From: Saprolegnia diclina VS20
Lineage: Eukaryota; Oomycota; Saprolegniomycetes; Saprolegniales; Saprolegniaceae
Direction of reading: 5' to 3'
Assembly (NCBI RefSeq): GCF_000281045.1
Contig: NW_008246083.1
Location: 570,186-634,185 of the forward strand
Length of the DNA stretch: 64,000 nucleotides
Shown here: in pieces, positions 1 through 10,406 of the stretch
How the letters are laid out: each line of letters begins with the position of its first letter
How positions within the stretch are numbered: the first letter of the stretch is position 1
The notes under the pieces: generated by a model
The model's input: only the letters and a program-made list of their open reading frames with translations
The model's database searches: none
What the model was told of the DNA's origin: nothing
Translations under genes and position numbers: made by a program

Positions 1-1165
1 ATTATGGCATCGTAACCCCTGCACTCCTGTGGTTTCTATTCTAACGACGTCCTCGACGCCCCGGAACAGTAGGGTACACGAGGACTCGAATCTGAAGATC
101 TACCCTGTGAAGAACGCAACTCCACACGTTCGTTCGCCAACTCGAAGACCTCGACTCTTCGTTGGTTTTTGGCCGTTGGATCCCTTCACCGGTAGATCCG
201 AGTGGTTTTCACCAGCCCTCGTGGCGGTTTCCACTCACGAGGATGGTTCTTTTTCCTTTCTTCACTGGAAGGTTTTTACCACTCGACCTCACTATACCAG
301 TCTCCGTAATATCAATATATTCCGGAGCAGGTCGTGAGCAGCCTTCGTGGCCTCACTTCCACTTCCTGCCTCTCGGACACACTCCTCATCGGGTGTGCGG
401 TTCTGGTTCTTCCTCTTCTTCCTCTTTCTCTCTGCCGAGTGCTTCACTAGCCCAGCTGCTAGTTTGTTATACCCGAGGTCACTACCGGGAATGCAGTTGC
501 CGCGACTGTGGCACTCAGCCTCCCGGATTCCCAAGCAAAAATGCCAACGCCAGGACCTCTGGCTTTATATTTGGCTGCGCTTGAACACACATGTACGGTA
601 TCCACGCGCAGGTGTTTAGTAGAGCCACGAGCCTACCCACCCACTCTCCAACCAAGATTCGTAAAAGGTTGTGCCGGACGTCAGCATTTTCTGTGGGCTG
701 GACGTCACTGGCTGGACGTGAACTTTTTGCGGGGCCTTGCTCCTACCAGCTGCCTCGTTTGGCAAGGAGGTGAGCGTAGAAGTGTGGGATAAGAACACGC
801 AACCAAAAGAAACTGTTGAGTAGATCAATGAAGCGATATGTGAAGTCGCCAGCGTCGATTGGACGACAACGAGGAAGCCATTGTCGGCGATGCGGTCCCA
901 TGACTTCGGTTCAGTATCAGGACTAGTAGAGGTGCCAGGCGGTGCCTGCTATTCGCTTATCCAAGTACCTCGCGACGTAGTTACGCGTATGTCTCTGTTG
1001 CGATTAGTGCCGAATGTACTTTCTAAGCGAACACAGAGGCGGAGAGTAGGTTTAGGCTCAAAAATGCGGTTGCATCTACTAATCGCGGGCGCGTAATTAC
1101 GTGACAGGGCAGTACGTTGATCGGCTGCTGGAGGCCCTTGATATCGCTCAGTGTTTGATTGTACC
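1..1165. other. Left-edge region without a supported gene
   Basis: I see only short, mutually overlapping open frames with arginine-, serine- and proline-rich translations, and none resembles a known domain or shows the splice pattern of the real genes here. A pyrimidine-rich stretch near 400-440 gives an artificial serine run. Nothing else stands out. Confidence 0.5.
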
Positions 1166-1630
1166 ATGGCCATCCTCGTCTCGGCACACCAGCGTGACGA
1201 CGCTCTGCACCCGGCGCCGACGTGCACAGAGCCCGTATGTCAACACTGCGCCAAGAAGCCCAAGCTGGGCGATTCTCCGAGCAAAGATGCCTCTACTGCA
1301 AGCAAGCCGAGTCCGATACACAGAGCACCAATGCCACCACGCCCGCCAAGTCCCGTACTTCGACCCACGACAGACAGCAGCGTTTCCCTCGAGAGCTTTT
1401 GGACCGACGACATTCCGCAAGAGACTATCGAGAACGTCGAAGACGAGATTCGAAGCTGGCGCAACGCCATCTTGCGGGGCGAGACGCCCGACACGTTGGA
1501 ATCGTGTGAGCGATGGGAGATCATTGATGACGGCGACGGCGGCGACCCAACCTTTCACGATTGCATCGAGTTCCTCTTGGATGCTATGTTGAGCCCGGAC
1601 AGAGGGCCGCGACCCGTTGCTAGCATATAA
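1166..1630 (+). CDS. Small acidic protein of unknown function
   Basis: A 154-residue single-exon frame. I chose the ATG at 1166 because it has a good context (ACCATGG) and the in-frame upstream codons lack another ATG. The N-terminal third has two closely spaced cysteine pairs around residues 20-30 (CTEPVCQHC). A proline/serine-rich linker follows, then an acidic C-terminal half rich in Glu and Asp with tryptophans (WTDDIP, WRNAI, WEIIDDG), which looks like a folded or binding segment. I do not recognise the family. Codon use is GC-rich and like the neighbouring genes, and the antisense frames look like shadows, so I think this is a real gene. The acidic tail recalls, without proving, the activation-like tails of the nearby zinc-finger genes. 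Alternatives are a lineage-specific orphan or one exon of a longer gene. Confidence 0.5.
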   Translation: MAILVSAHQRDDALHPAPTCTEPVCQHCAKKPKLGDSPSKDASTASKPSPIHRAPMPPRPPSPVLRPTTDSSVSLESFWTDDIPQETIENVEDEIRSWRNAILRGETPDTLESCERWEIIDDGDGGDPTFHDCIEFLLDAMLSPDRGPRPVASI

Positions 1631-2522
1631 TGATGTCCGATTTAATTTATCGAGCCTAGTCCTCGTGCCACTTTGAAAATTTGATGCGTGCAACTCGAGT
1701 GCCAACCTGGTGTAGACATACCAATTTGATGTTTGGACTCGAGAGCGTTTGCTGTGGTGGAAGAGTGGACCCTAAAAGACTAATTGAATAAGGGTCATGG
1801 TTATGGCACACTCGACAAACTCGATATAACGTGCGTGGGAGCTATGCGCGGGGGATGTTGGCACAGCAGCCACTATACAAGCAGAGCTGACCGCATCTGT
1901 CTACTTTACAGCAAGAAATTTGCGTCGAATACTATGGTAAACATATTGTGCACATGTGCCACATGTATGCTACGCAACTCTGTCGTGGCACGCCAGCAGA
2001 GAGCCTCCGCGGCCTCCACGATTCGAAAATACGTCTCCGGTTTAGTATCCGATTTGCACTCCATAACAGTGCGTGCTAGTGTACTTAGTCGCTTGTCGAT
2101 CGAGGTTTCCATGCGTCGCACATCGTCAAGGGACGAGGCGTCGTGCACCTCGATACCATTTTTGCATCGGTTGCCTTCGGCCGGGTTCTTGCTCGCAGGG
2201 ATGTGGCGCCAAACTTCGCGGAATGTCGCTGCGTGCGAAACAACAACCGCATCTAGATACTCTATTGGACCAGAGGAGACTGTACTTCCCGTACGTAGCA
2301 CCCAAGAACGGCCCGCGAAGCGACCTCGCCCTTCGAATCACAATCACCCCGCAGTCTTCTTTTGCAATTTCAACCGCCAATCAAATGCGTCCTCCAACGT
2401 AGATTGATGGTCTCCAAAGTACGATGCTGGTCTGTAGCCCATCATTCCGCATTTGCACCCGCGATGTAGCGTGGCGTCATTACTCAATCTCTGCTCTCCA
2501 GACCATCACCATCGTCACCATC
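1631..2522. other. Intergenic; one unsupported minus-strand frame
   Basis: An open frame on the minus strand, 2301-1906, has ordinary protein-like composition (for example EYLDAVVVSHAATFREVWR) but begins without an ATG. An intron-like signal (gtacgg to ctag) ends just upstream of it, near 2263, yet no upstream exon joins in frame. It could be a decayed gene or a last exon whose first exon I cannot find. Nothing else is visible in this stretch. Confidence 0.3.
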
Positions 2523-3068
2523 ATGTCGTCGACTGTATGCTGCTTTAACGGCTGCCTTAACGCACCGCTTGCGCCGTCGGACAAGTGCGTCTTCCATCGC
2601 AACCGCGCCCAGTGCCTCGTCGACGGCTGCGTCAACCAAGTCTATGCGCGGCACCTTTGTGTCCGCCACGGCGGCAAAAAGACGTGCGCCTTTTCCGAGT
2701 GCACGTCGCATGCGCGTATTGGCAACTACTGCGTGCGCCACAGCAAAGACGCGTCCAAGCAGCTGTGCTCCGAAGATGGCTGCGCCAAGACCGCGCATCG
2801 CCGCCAAAAATGCGTGCGCCATGGCGGTGGTCGGCCGTGTCAAGTCGAAGGCTGCACGACGCATGCGCGGACAGGCGGTTTGTGCTGGCGCCACCGCAAC
2901 CTCGTGCTTCCGACAACCGAGAATGGGTGTCTGCTGGAGGACCACGAGTTTCTCGCTATTTTGGACGAATGGATGACCGCCGAAGAGCACGATGAAATGG
3001 ACGACCAGGTCCTGCTCAACGATCTCCAAGCACTGCTCATGGATGACTCCAGCTTTTTCCTATCGTAA
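2523..3068 (+). CDS. WRKY19-type zinc-finger protein 1
   Basis: Single-exon gene for 181 residues; the ATG at 2523 (ATCATGTCG) sits six codons before the first finger. Five fingers of the form C-x4-C-x9/10-C-x2-H fill residues 6-124. The second holds the family hallmark CVNQVYARHLCVRHGGK and the fourth ends in KCVRHGGG. This array is the one found N-terminal to the WRKY and NLR parts of plant WRKY19 and, free-standing, in many oomycete proteins usually labelled WRKY transcription factor 19; no WRKY domain is present here. The tail is acidic and carries FLAILDEWM near residue 142, then a leucine/aspartate-rich end. The nuclear regulator role is inferred from the fingers and tail. Seven relatives lie in this window. 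The five fingers are complete, with no missing ligand. Confidence 0.88.
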   Translation: MSSTVCCFNGCLNAPLAPSDKCVFHRNRAQCLVDGCVNQVYARHLCVRHGGKKTCAFSECTSHARIGNYCVRHSKDASKQLCSEDGCAKTAHRRQKCVRHGGGRPCQVEGCTTHARTGGLCWRHRNLVLPTTENGCLLEDHEFLAILDEWMTAEEHDEMDDQVLLNDLQALLMDDSSFFLS

Positions 3069-4339
3069 ATCATTATCGCCGTATTTAATCCAAATTTTGT
3101 TTGCATTTTTACTGACTATGTAGACAATTGTGTGACGATCCCCTTGCGGTCGTTGCGAATTTGCGTGCTTGTTGCCACACACAGCAAATGACGTACAGTA
3201 TCAGCAGCGTCCCTGGTCACACGGTAACGTGACTAGTAGTAAAATGATTTTACTGGGCGGCGAATAGAACATACACAGTGAACGCGTTGGATTGATTTTT
3301 CGACCGATGCATCCGAGAGGTTTTGCACTAACTTCATTACGTGTCGTTCAGTGCCTCATCCGTAGCCACAAGCGTAGGGCGACGACAGAAGAGTCAGACG
3401 AGCCCCCGCGCCGCCGCCTGCGCAGCCATGGACCGGCAAGCGAATGAAGAAGGAGGAGATTGTGTAATTGCATTCGATCGCCCGTGTTTTCGTCTGCCTG
3501 TGCTCCAAGACTGCCACAAACCACAAGAAAAATACGACGTCCGACGTAAACACTGCATCCGCACCATTCGAACCGCCACACTGTAGGAAGGGGAGGATCG
3601 TGTACACCGTGGGACGCAGTCCCTTGATCCTCAACGACTCGAATGATGTATAGCTCAAAGGCTCTGGACGTTGGATTTTATCGAGTATGCAATAATCAAT
3701 CTCGCGCACCATGGGCGCTACCAAAATCATTCTACTAGTATGTAGCTCTTCGGTCCTCCCAGAAACGTCACCAGTATGCTCGACGGTACCCCCGACTTCT
3801 AAACGGTATCCATGCATCTGTCGACCCTCTTGCACATGGCAGGCGAAAAGAAGATGCGCCAACCGGGATGATCATGGAGCACGGTCGTGGCGTCGTCCTG
3901 TCCACACATTCGCGCAACATATATCACATTGGCTTGCGAGAAAGATACCTCGGATACCCGTTCCTGTCAAAACGCATATGCCATATCAAGTGACAGAGGC
4001 CATATGGTCTTGCCCACATGGCCTTTCTAGTGCGCCACGGCAGTGCTCGGTTTTCACACGGGCAATTACGCTTGCAGACGACCCCGCGCGGGTGCCGCCT
4101 CGCAGGATAGAGACGCCCTTCGTATTGGCACCAGATACGAACGCGACCGACCAACGCTGTGCGGGATGTCCCAGGGACGCGCCGTGTCGCATCATAAGCT
4201 TACAAAATTCACTCGCCGTGCTGACACTGCGGCAGAACCCACCTTGACGTGCATACATGTCCACACATTTGAGCGTATCGCAGGTTCCTTCTTCGAGCAA
4301 CCGACACTTGGTTATTTCCTGTGGCGCGATCCAACGAGA
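3069..4339. other. Intergenic between two zinc-finger genes
   Basis: Frames on both strands here are short or arginine-rich and have no recognisable domain. The frame of the next gene stays open upstream to 4043, but that extension has no finger and no good start, so I treat it as 5' flank. I see no repeat or RNA gene. Confidence 0.45.
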
Positions 4340-4834
4340 ATGGGTGTGTGTGTGTTCAATGGCTGCGCCAAGCCCGCGACCGAGGCCACCGGCAAGTGTG
4401 ACTTTCATCGGGGCCGCGCCAAGTGCATCATCGACGGCTGCGCCAATCAAGTGTACGCGCGGCAGCTCTGTATTCGACACGGAGGCAAGAAGCTCTGCAT
4501 TGCGCCCGGCTGCTCCTCGAACGCGCGGTCGGGCGACTATTGCTGCCGCCACGGCGCCGACAACACCAAGCAGATTTGCTCACAAGCCGGGTGCCACCGC
4601 GTTGCGCATCTCCGACAAAAGTGTGTCCGACACGGCGGCGGGCGACCGTGCCACGTACATGGCTGCACGACGCACGCCCGGGCCGCGGGCTACTGCTGGC
4701 GCCACCGCAAGCGGGCCAACGAAGCGGTGCTGCCTTCGGTCGAGCCGGATGACCTTTGGATGGACGTACTGCAAGAGCTCGCGCGCTCCGACGCTGCCGA
4801 CGAGAACGCAAGCGATTCGAGTAGCTTATGTTGA
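4340..4834 (+). CDS. WRKY19-type zinc-finger protein 2
   Basis: A 164-residue single-exon frame starting at the ATG at 4340, three codons before the first finger cysteine; the open frame extends further upstream without family similarity. It has five C-x4-C-x9-C-x2-H fingers over residues 4-122, including CANQVYARQLCIRHGGK in the second and QKCVRHGGG in the fourth. The C-terminal tail is short and acidic (LWMDVLQEL, then an Asp/Ser-rich end). It lacks the LDEWM motif but keeps a hydrophobic-acidic helix in the same place. It is the nearest neighbour of zinc-finger protein 1 and lies on the same strand 1.27 kb downstream, which suggests an old tandem duplication. Function is inferred as for the other members: nuclear, nucleic-acid or protein binding. 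Confidence 0.87.
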   Translation: MGVCVFNGCAKPATEATGKCDFHRGRAKCIIDGCANQVYARQLCIRHGGKKLCIAPGCSSNARSGDYCCRHGADNTKQICSQAGCHRVAHLRQKCVRHGGGRPCHVHGCTTHARAAGYCWRHRKRANEAVLPSVEPDDLWMDVLQELARSDAADENASDSSSLC

Positions 4835-5782
4835 GGGTATTGGATCGACTTCACGCTATCCCGTCGTTCCATCCATTGGCGTGCGCGGCAACCACCAACC
4901 AGCGCAGTGGTCCGTCACATCGAATGGCGTTCTTTTGGCTGTACGATGGTCAACAGTGCAATGATGCCAGAGACACGAAGAGGGTCTCTAGACAGGTAAC
5001 ACAGTTCGAATGCTCATTTCGCCGTCGTAAGGCTCTGCTTTGTGTGGGCAGCAATGACGCGCGTTGCAGTGGACACTTGACCAAAGTCAAAATTCGCCAC
5101 CAATTTTTTTAAATATGTTGGGACGCAGTGATTGGCCATGACGCACCAATCATTTGCGAGCTTGGATCCTTGTTGTGGTCCGAAGCACAAACCGTTGTAT
5201 CGCCCAAGCGGAATCTCTCGTCGGCGCTATCGTTGGTCCATGGAATCTGCGGTACACCACTGCGAAAGCTCGATAAGCGGCGACCACTGTAAAAGCTGTA
5301 GTTCCTACTGATACATTGTATTGGTGATTCCAAGGCTGAGTTGGTGCAGCAGGGTACGACAAAAAACCCGACTCGTACATTCATGACATGGCACGATACC
5401 AGGCTGCAATGGCGGGTCGAGTGTACTTCTTCAACTGCGCGCCAAAGGGCTGCGCACCAAAGCCTAAGTCGATTCAAAGCAGCGCATTCGTTTTCGTCAT
5501 TTGGTCGAGGCGAGCCACGTTACAAGGCGCCCATGGAGGCGCATGGTGGTCGCCGCGTATAGCTACAAGTGGTATGTGAGCTACTGCAGTACGAGTCCGA
5601 TGTCACTCTCGAAATGGCACCAGGTACCTCCAGTGCGGAAATACGAGTCGGTAGCTATCAGCAAGAGCGGGGCAAGCGACTGCAGAAGGGACTCACTGTT
5701 TATGCTTGGCGTTCACAGCGAATAAAGATTGTTCGTCTCTATTGAGCAAAATACATGCAAATATACTTGTCGTCAGCTGCGA
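4835..5782. other. Intergenic, no gene seen
   Basis: Only short frames without family resemblance. The stretch separates zinc-finger gene 2 from the stop codon of the nucleoside hydrolase, which comes in from the opposite strand. I see no structured repeat. Confidence 0.45.
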
Positions 5783-6958
5783 TTAACACGCGTGCTTCTT
5801 GGGCACACGGCGAATGCAGTCTGAGTTGAGGTTGTGCAAGAGGTGGTCCGCGAACCGGTCGGCGTTGGCCGCCGAGATATCGGCCGCGTACGTGATACTA
5901 GTGCCAGCCTCCTTGTCAATCTTGGTCCAGCCGTCGACCGTCTTGTTGATGGGCGTGTTGGCCACCACCGAGAGCTTCTCGGTCGCAAACGTCACGAGCG
6001 TCGGGTCGACCATAATGCCGGCAGCGAGCGGGTCCCAAAAGTGGAACGTCTCAAAGAAGCGCGGGCCAAAGCAAATCGACTCGGTGACGTTCATGAGCTT
6101 GGCGACAAACTGCGCGTCCGCGGCGGTCGCGTTGTTGAGGGCATGGAGGTACGCGCGCTCGATCGGGTACTTGTCCGTGACGTCGAGACCCACGAGCTTC
6201 ATGACCTTGGCGGCCGACGACGCAAAGACGTCGCGCGCGGCCTGCGGATCCAAGTAGATGTTGAACTCGGCGACCTTGTTCTCTTCGACGCTCCAGAGGT
6301 TGCCGTGCGTGTTGACGGCGCCGCCCATAACAACGAGGTTGGAGATCTTCTCGAACGTCGCTTGGTCCTTCAGCCGGAGGTGGTTAAGCGTCGTGAACGT
6401 GCCCGTCGAGAGCACTTGGGTCGTGCCAGCGTTGAGGTGCTTCTGCAGCACCTTCCAGCCGTCCTCGAGCGTGTGGGGTTGGTTCAAGTACAAGTCGCGC
6501 GGCGAAAAGAGAAACTGGTCGCGCAGATGCAAGACCGAGTCGACGTCGTTCCGGCCGCAGTCGATCGCCGGCGGCACCGAGTCCTGGTAGACGTCGCCGT
6601 GCGTAGCCTCGTTGACCATGTTGTAGGTCGCACCCGCGCCGACTTCGACACGGCCGGTAAGACCCGCAAACTCGATCGTGCGCATGACGCTCTCAATGCC
6701 TTCGTCCAAGTGCGCCCAGCCGTCACCGTCGACGATGACGGCCGTGACGTTGACCGTCGGCTCCTTGAAGAGGTACAACAGCGCCACAATGTCGTCCATG
6801 TCGGCATCGATGATCGCGATCGTCGGCGTCGCGCCTGGCTGGGTGCACGTGTTGATCGTCTCGACGTCCTCGTTCAAGATGTTGGTCGGCTGGTCAAACT
6901 TGCTGCTAGCAGCAACAAAGCCGGCGGCGAATGCGGCGACGGTAGCGAATAGCTTCAT
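5783..6958 (-). CDS. Secreted inosine/uridine-type nucleoside hydrolase
   Basis: A 391-residue single-exon frame. Residues 1-18 (MKLFATVAAFAAGFVAAS) form a clear signal peptide, so the enzyme is probably secreted or enters the endomembrane system. Family enzymes split the N-glycosidic bond of ribonucleosides to base plus ribose, using an Asp cluster that binds Ca2+. Here the N-terminal cluster reads IIDADMDDIVALLYLF; the AGIMVDPTL segment is preceded by WDPLAAG, the equivalent of the C-terminal metal-binding Asp motif, and LSTGTFTTL and VVMGGA fit the substrate-pocket regions. The family usually has D-x-D-(P/M)-x-x-D-D, whereas here DADMDD is two residues shorter, so metal geometry may differ. 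Purine or pyrimidine salvage from the surroundings is the likely role, and several N-glycosylation sites fit secretion. Its long antisense frame is a codon-bias shadow. Confidence 0.9.
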   Translation of the reverse strand: MKLFATVAAFAAGFVAASSKFDQPTNILNEDVETINTCTQPGATPTIAIIDADMDDIVALLYLFKEPTVNVTAVIVDGDGWAHLDEGIESVMRTIEFAGLTGRVEVGAGATYNMVNEATHGDVYQDSVPPAIDCGRNDVDSVLHLRDQFLFSPRDLYLNQPHTLEDGWKVLQKHLNAGTTQVLSTGTFTTLNHLRLKDQATFEKISNLVVMGGAVNTHGNLWSVEENKVAEFNIYLDPQAARDVFASSAAKVMKLVGLDVTDKYPIERAYLHALNNATAADAQFVAKLMNVTESICFGPRFFETFHFWDPLAAGIMVDPTLVTFATEKLSVVANTPINKTVDGWTKIDKEAGTSITYAADISAANADRFADHLLHNLNSDCIRRVPKKHAC

Positions 6959-8618
6959 TGTGGAAGACGAGGCAAAAGGAAAAGTGAGTGAACCGATCGT
7001 GCGTCTGCTCTAATGAAGCAACGAGGTCCACGAACGTGTTTGCGAATGTCCTCGATTGCTCTTTTCGAGATGTCCCAGGTGGCGACCCGCGGAAATCGAG
7101 TGGGACAAGCCTCGTGGCGGCGCTCGAACTATTGCACTGGATGGTAGTACCGTTTCGACTCGTATTCATTATTGACCCACGAGCTTTTGAGCACCGTGTG
7201 TTGTGTCGACCGCCTGACAACCGTGCAGAAGGACAACCTGGTGCTCGAACGGTGGCCAACGGCCGGTATGGTCAACAGATGTTGCGGATCTCGGCCCTCT
7301 CTGACTCGACACGACATGAAAGCGACGGTGGCGCTGCCACGTGCGCTAGTCTACAAGTGCAAGCGACTGCAAGTTGCAGATAGTTTCGAAATAGATCGTG
7401 TCACGTGCCCGCCCCTTCCAGTGCTCGAGTGTAGTATTATACTCCTGCGAGACAAAACCAAACAAAAATGGAGGTCAACACGAGCTGGACGGTCGCTGTC
7501 CAAGATCGACACAGGATTTCTGCGCACCCACTGTTACGGTGCCACGGGGTGTCGCGCAGTTCGAACGCTCACCGTCCATTCCCAGCGCCCTTGGATAACC
7601 TTGAACTAGCGTCCTGAGATTTGGAATTCCCACCGACGTGTTACGGGTGCGGTGAAATCGTGTGAGATCCAGCCGCTAAAATTCATGGACAATCCCTGTC
7701 TTGATCCATAGATGAGCTTCAAATAGCAGTCACGCGGCACATGAACACGATGCCGCGTCGTGCTGCAGCTTGGATAGCATAATATCCGAGTGTCCAAGGA
7801 CGGTGCAGACACATTGCTCATACCAGAGCATATAAGTTGCTCGTTTTTCCGAGAACCATCATCAGAATGTCGCCGTCAAAACCATTACGAGGAGCGATGT
7901 GCATCAACTAGAGGCTGCTCGTATCCACATAAACAATGTTGGCGGACGGACACTTGGCAGAGGGCTAGAGCAGTGCACCAGTACACGGTACGAAATTTGA
8001 GACCCGTTCGGCTTCAACGTTCACCTTGATTGCACCGATGCCGTTGCAAGGACATGCGCCAAGCCCACGATACGAGGTGCGCACATGGGCGTTGCACAAA
8101 CAAGGCGTACGCAATGTCCGTGCGTACCCCACTCGTTTCAAGCGTCAAGCGCGAACCTAGCAACGCAAGAGGCCGTCGGAAGGATATAGAGCGCTCTGCA
8201 CTTGATTTCTCTGCTCGCTGCTCTGCGAGAAACATACTTAATACAGAGAAAATTGTACGTTAAATAGGCATCCTCGTATTTCCAGCGCAAAGGCGACCTT
8301 GATTCGTCGCATCAACCAAGCATCTACGTGAACACTGGCGTTTGAGACCCAGCAAACGACCAACGCGCTGTATCATTGGCCACCTTTTTCGCCAATCACA
8401 TACCATTAAGAAAACATTTTATTAATTAATGCTTCTTAAATATCCGACGAGACCATCAGCGCGCCGTCCGACATAGATCAAGCACATCGCTGGTGCCATC
8501 AGCAAGGCGCTAGAATTGCTTGCTATCGACTTGGCTGCAACCGGAAGGGAACGCCTTCGCGACCGCGTCCAAAGTACGAGTACGTACGTGGCAGCATCGG
8601 CCGAGTATCCGGATAATC
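6959..8618. other. Intergenic, with a zinc-finger relic
   Basis: Apart from the relic at 8041-8140, which is listed separately, I find only short frames. A mildly AT-rich patch near 8400-8450 precedes the AAA ATPase gene. I see no RNA gene. Confidence 0.45.
8041..8140 (+). pseudogene. Relic of a WRKY19-type zinc finger
   Basis: The translation contains HDTRCAHGRCTNKAYA, which matches the junction of fingers 1 and 2 of the intact genes (HRNRTKC, then C-x4-C, then TNQVYA). Just upstream, in another frame, the bases gcgccaagcccacga closely match the first finger of zinc-finger gene 2. Downstream a one-base frame change is needed before a CVPH resembling CVRH follows. The rest of the gene is gone. 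This looks like a decayed copy and shows the family turning over locally. Chance similarity is possible because only about 100 bases remain. Confidence 0.4.
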
Positions 8619-10394
8619 ATGCCCGTCGACATTTTCGAGAACCTCATGCGCCAGGCCATCATCGGTCGCGCATGGCGCCCGCTCGTCGTCGCCGGCCCGC
8701 TCGCGTCGCTGGCCGTCGCGCACTGCGCAAGCAGCCGCAACGACCTCTCGGACGTACGCCACGCTCATACAACCCAACGCTAATGTCCGCTGCTTTAGAC
8801 TCTGCCAGCAAGCGCGATCCCAACCTTTCTCAAGCACGAGCTCGACGCTGTCCGCGCCGATATGGGCACGAACGCGCCAAAAGTCGCAATCAGCACGCTT
8901 CAGCACACGCACAAGCTAGCGTTCGCCGTGCCGCACGACGCCAGGGACAAGGTGCTGCATGCGTTCGTGACGCAGGTCCATGCCAACGACACGTCGGCCG
9001 CTCTCGAAGTCGTGCCCTCGTCCTCGTACGTCCTTATCTATGTGCTTTTCTCACATCGCCATGTTGTCTATGGCTGCATGTAGCGCGCCGCCGTCGCTTG
9101 ACTATGTTTTTACCGACGGCTCGGGCTCGGTGCAGGTCCGCAACGACCACTTTGTCCTCTTCAAGGACGAGCCAATGACCAAAGGCGACCTCGTCGCGTT
9201 CGCAGCAGCGTACCGCGCATCGAGCGGAGCGCCTTGCACTTGTGTCTCTCGAGCAAAGGCGCTCGAGGACGTGGCCAAGCTCGGGCTCGTCGTCTACGAT
9301 GGCGACGGCGTCTTGACGTGGGATTCACTCGCGGGCTACGACGCGGTCAAGGCCGAGATCCAAGATACCGTCGTCCTTGCGCTGCAAAACCCAGCGCTGT
9401 ACGATGCGATCGCCGAGCGCACGCGCTGTCGGTACGAAGCATCGGTGACACACCCGACGCGACGCGGTCTGTAGGTACGAAAGCAATCGACCCCGCGCCA
9501 TCTTGCTCGAAGGCCCGCCCGGCACGGGCAAGACGCTGAGTGCGCGCATCGTGGCGTCGGTACGTCTTCCTTTGTGGACAAGTTGTCTTGATAATGTTTG
9601 ATATCTTGATACGTAGCAAGCCGGCATTCCGCTCATTCACATTCCGATTGAGAGCCTCGTCTCCAAGTGGTACGGCGAAAGCGAGAAGAAGATGGCGGCC
9701 ATCTTTGACGCGGTCGACCAGCTCGACGGCGCGCTTATCTTTATCGACGAGGTGACGACGCGGTGTCGACGCACTCGATGACAAATGACGCACAATGTAC
9801 CTAGATCGACGCACTCGCGACCGAGCGGGGGTCGGGCAACATGCATGAAGCGACGCGCCGCATGCTCTCGGTGCTCCTCCAAAAGCTCGAAGGGTTCCAG
9901 TCGGCGAAAAAAGGTACAATATTGTCAAAGACATGCCCGCCAAATGCGACTAGTCACGTTGATTGCGGCCACGAACCGCAAGCAAGACCTCGACGCCGCG
10001 TTGCTCAGTCGCTTCAACCTGTGCATCCGGTACGACCTTCCCGACGACGCCACCCGCGCCGCCGTCTTCCAGCGGTATCCCTTACATGTCGCGAACATCT
10101 ATTCCACACGACTGTAGATATGCCAAGCAGTTGTCGCCGACCGACCTCAACACTTTGGCGCACCGCACCAACGGCAAGTCGTGTCGTGACATCAAAGAGG
10201 TATGGATACTGCCTCGCAATCCATTATTGCCTTTTGGTATAATACCATATTGCTAGATTTGCGAATACACTGAACGCAAGTGGGCGTCGACCGTGCTTCG
10301 AAAGAAGCAGTTGGCGACGTCGACGCCGAACGTCGACGCCTATATCGCTGCGATCGACGCGACAACACCCGCCAGTGCATTTGTGGACATTTAA
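8619..10394 (+). CDS. AAA-family ATPase, nine exons
   Basis: Joining nine exons over introns 8754-8798, 9026-9083, 9432-9474, 9560-9616, 9752-9804, 9914-9953, 10075-10117 and 10200-10256 gives one 459-residue frame. Residues 20-35 are hydrophobic and could be a membrane anchor or part of an organelle presequence. The single ATPase module shows Walker A GPPGTGKT, Walker B ALIFIDEIDA and the second region of homology ATNRKQDLDAALLSRF. The tail CRDIKEICEYTERKWAS resembles a plant and protist subfamily of unfoldase-like AAA proteins of poorly known function. It uses ATP to remodel or extract proteins, but the substrate is unknown. The start ATG at 8619 is the first in frame and is followed by family-like sequence. 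Its stop lies 12 bases from the stop of the opposing giant membrane gene, so the transcripts must overlap at their 3' ends. Confidence 0.85.
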
Positions 10395-10406
10395 TGTCCA
10401 ATTTAG

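Noticed and set aside
4043-4339. N-terminal extension of zinc-finger protein 2
   Set aside because: Open but unlike the family, with no good start; the ATG three codons before finger 1 matches the layout of the other members.
5834-6952. 372-codon plus-strand open frame
   Set aside because: It is antisense to the nucleoside hydrolase, very Arg/Val/Asp-rich and without a domain. High GC at third positions makes such shadows common here.
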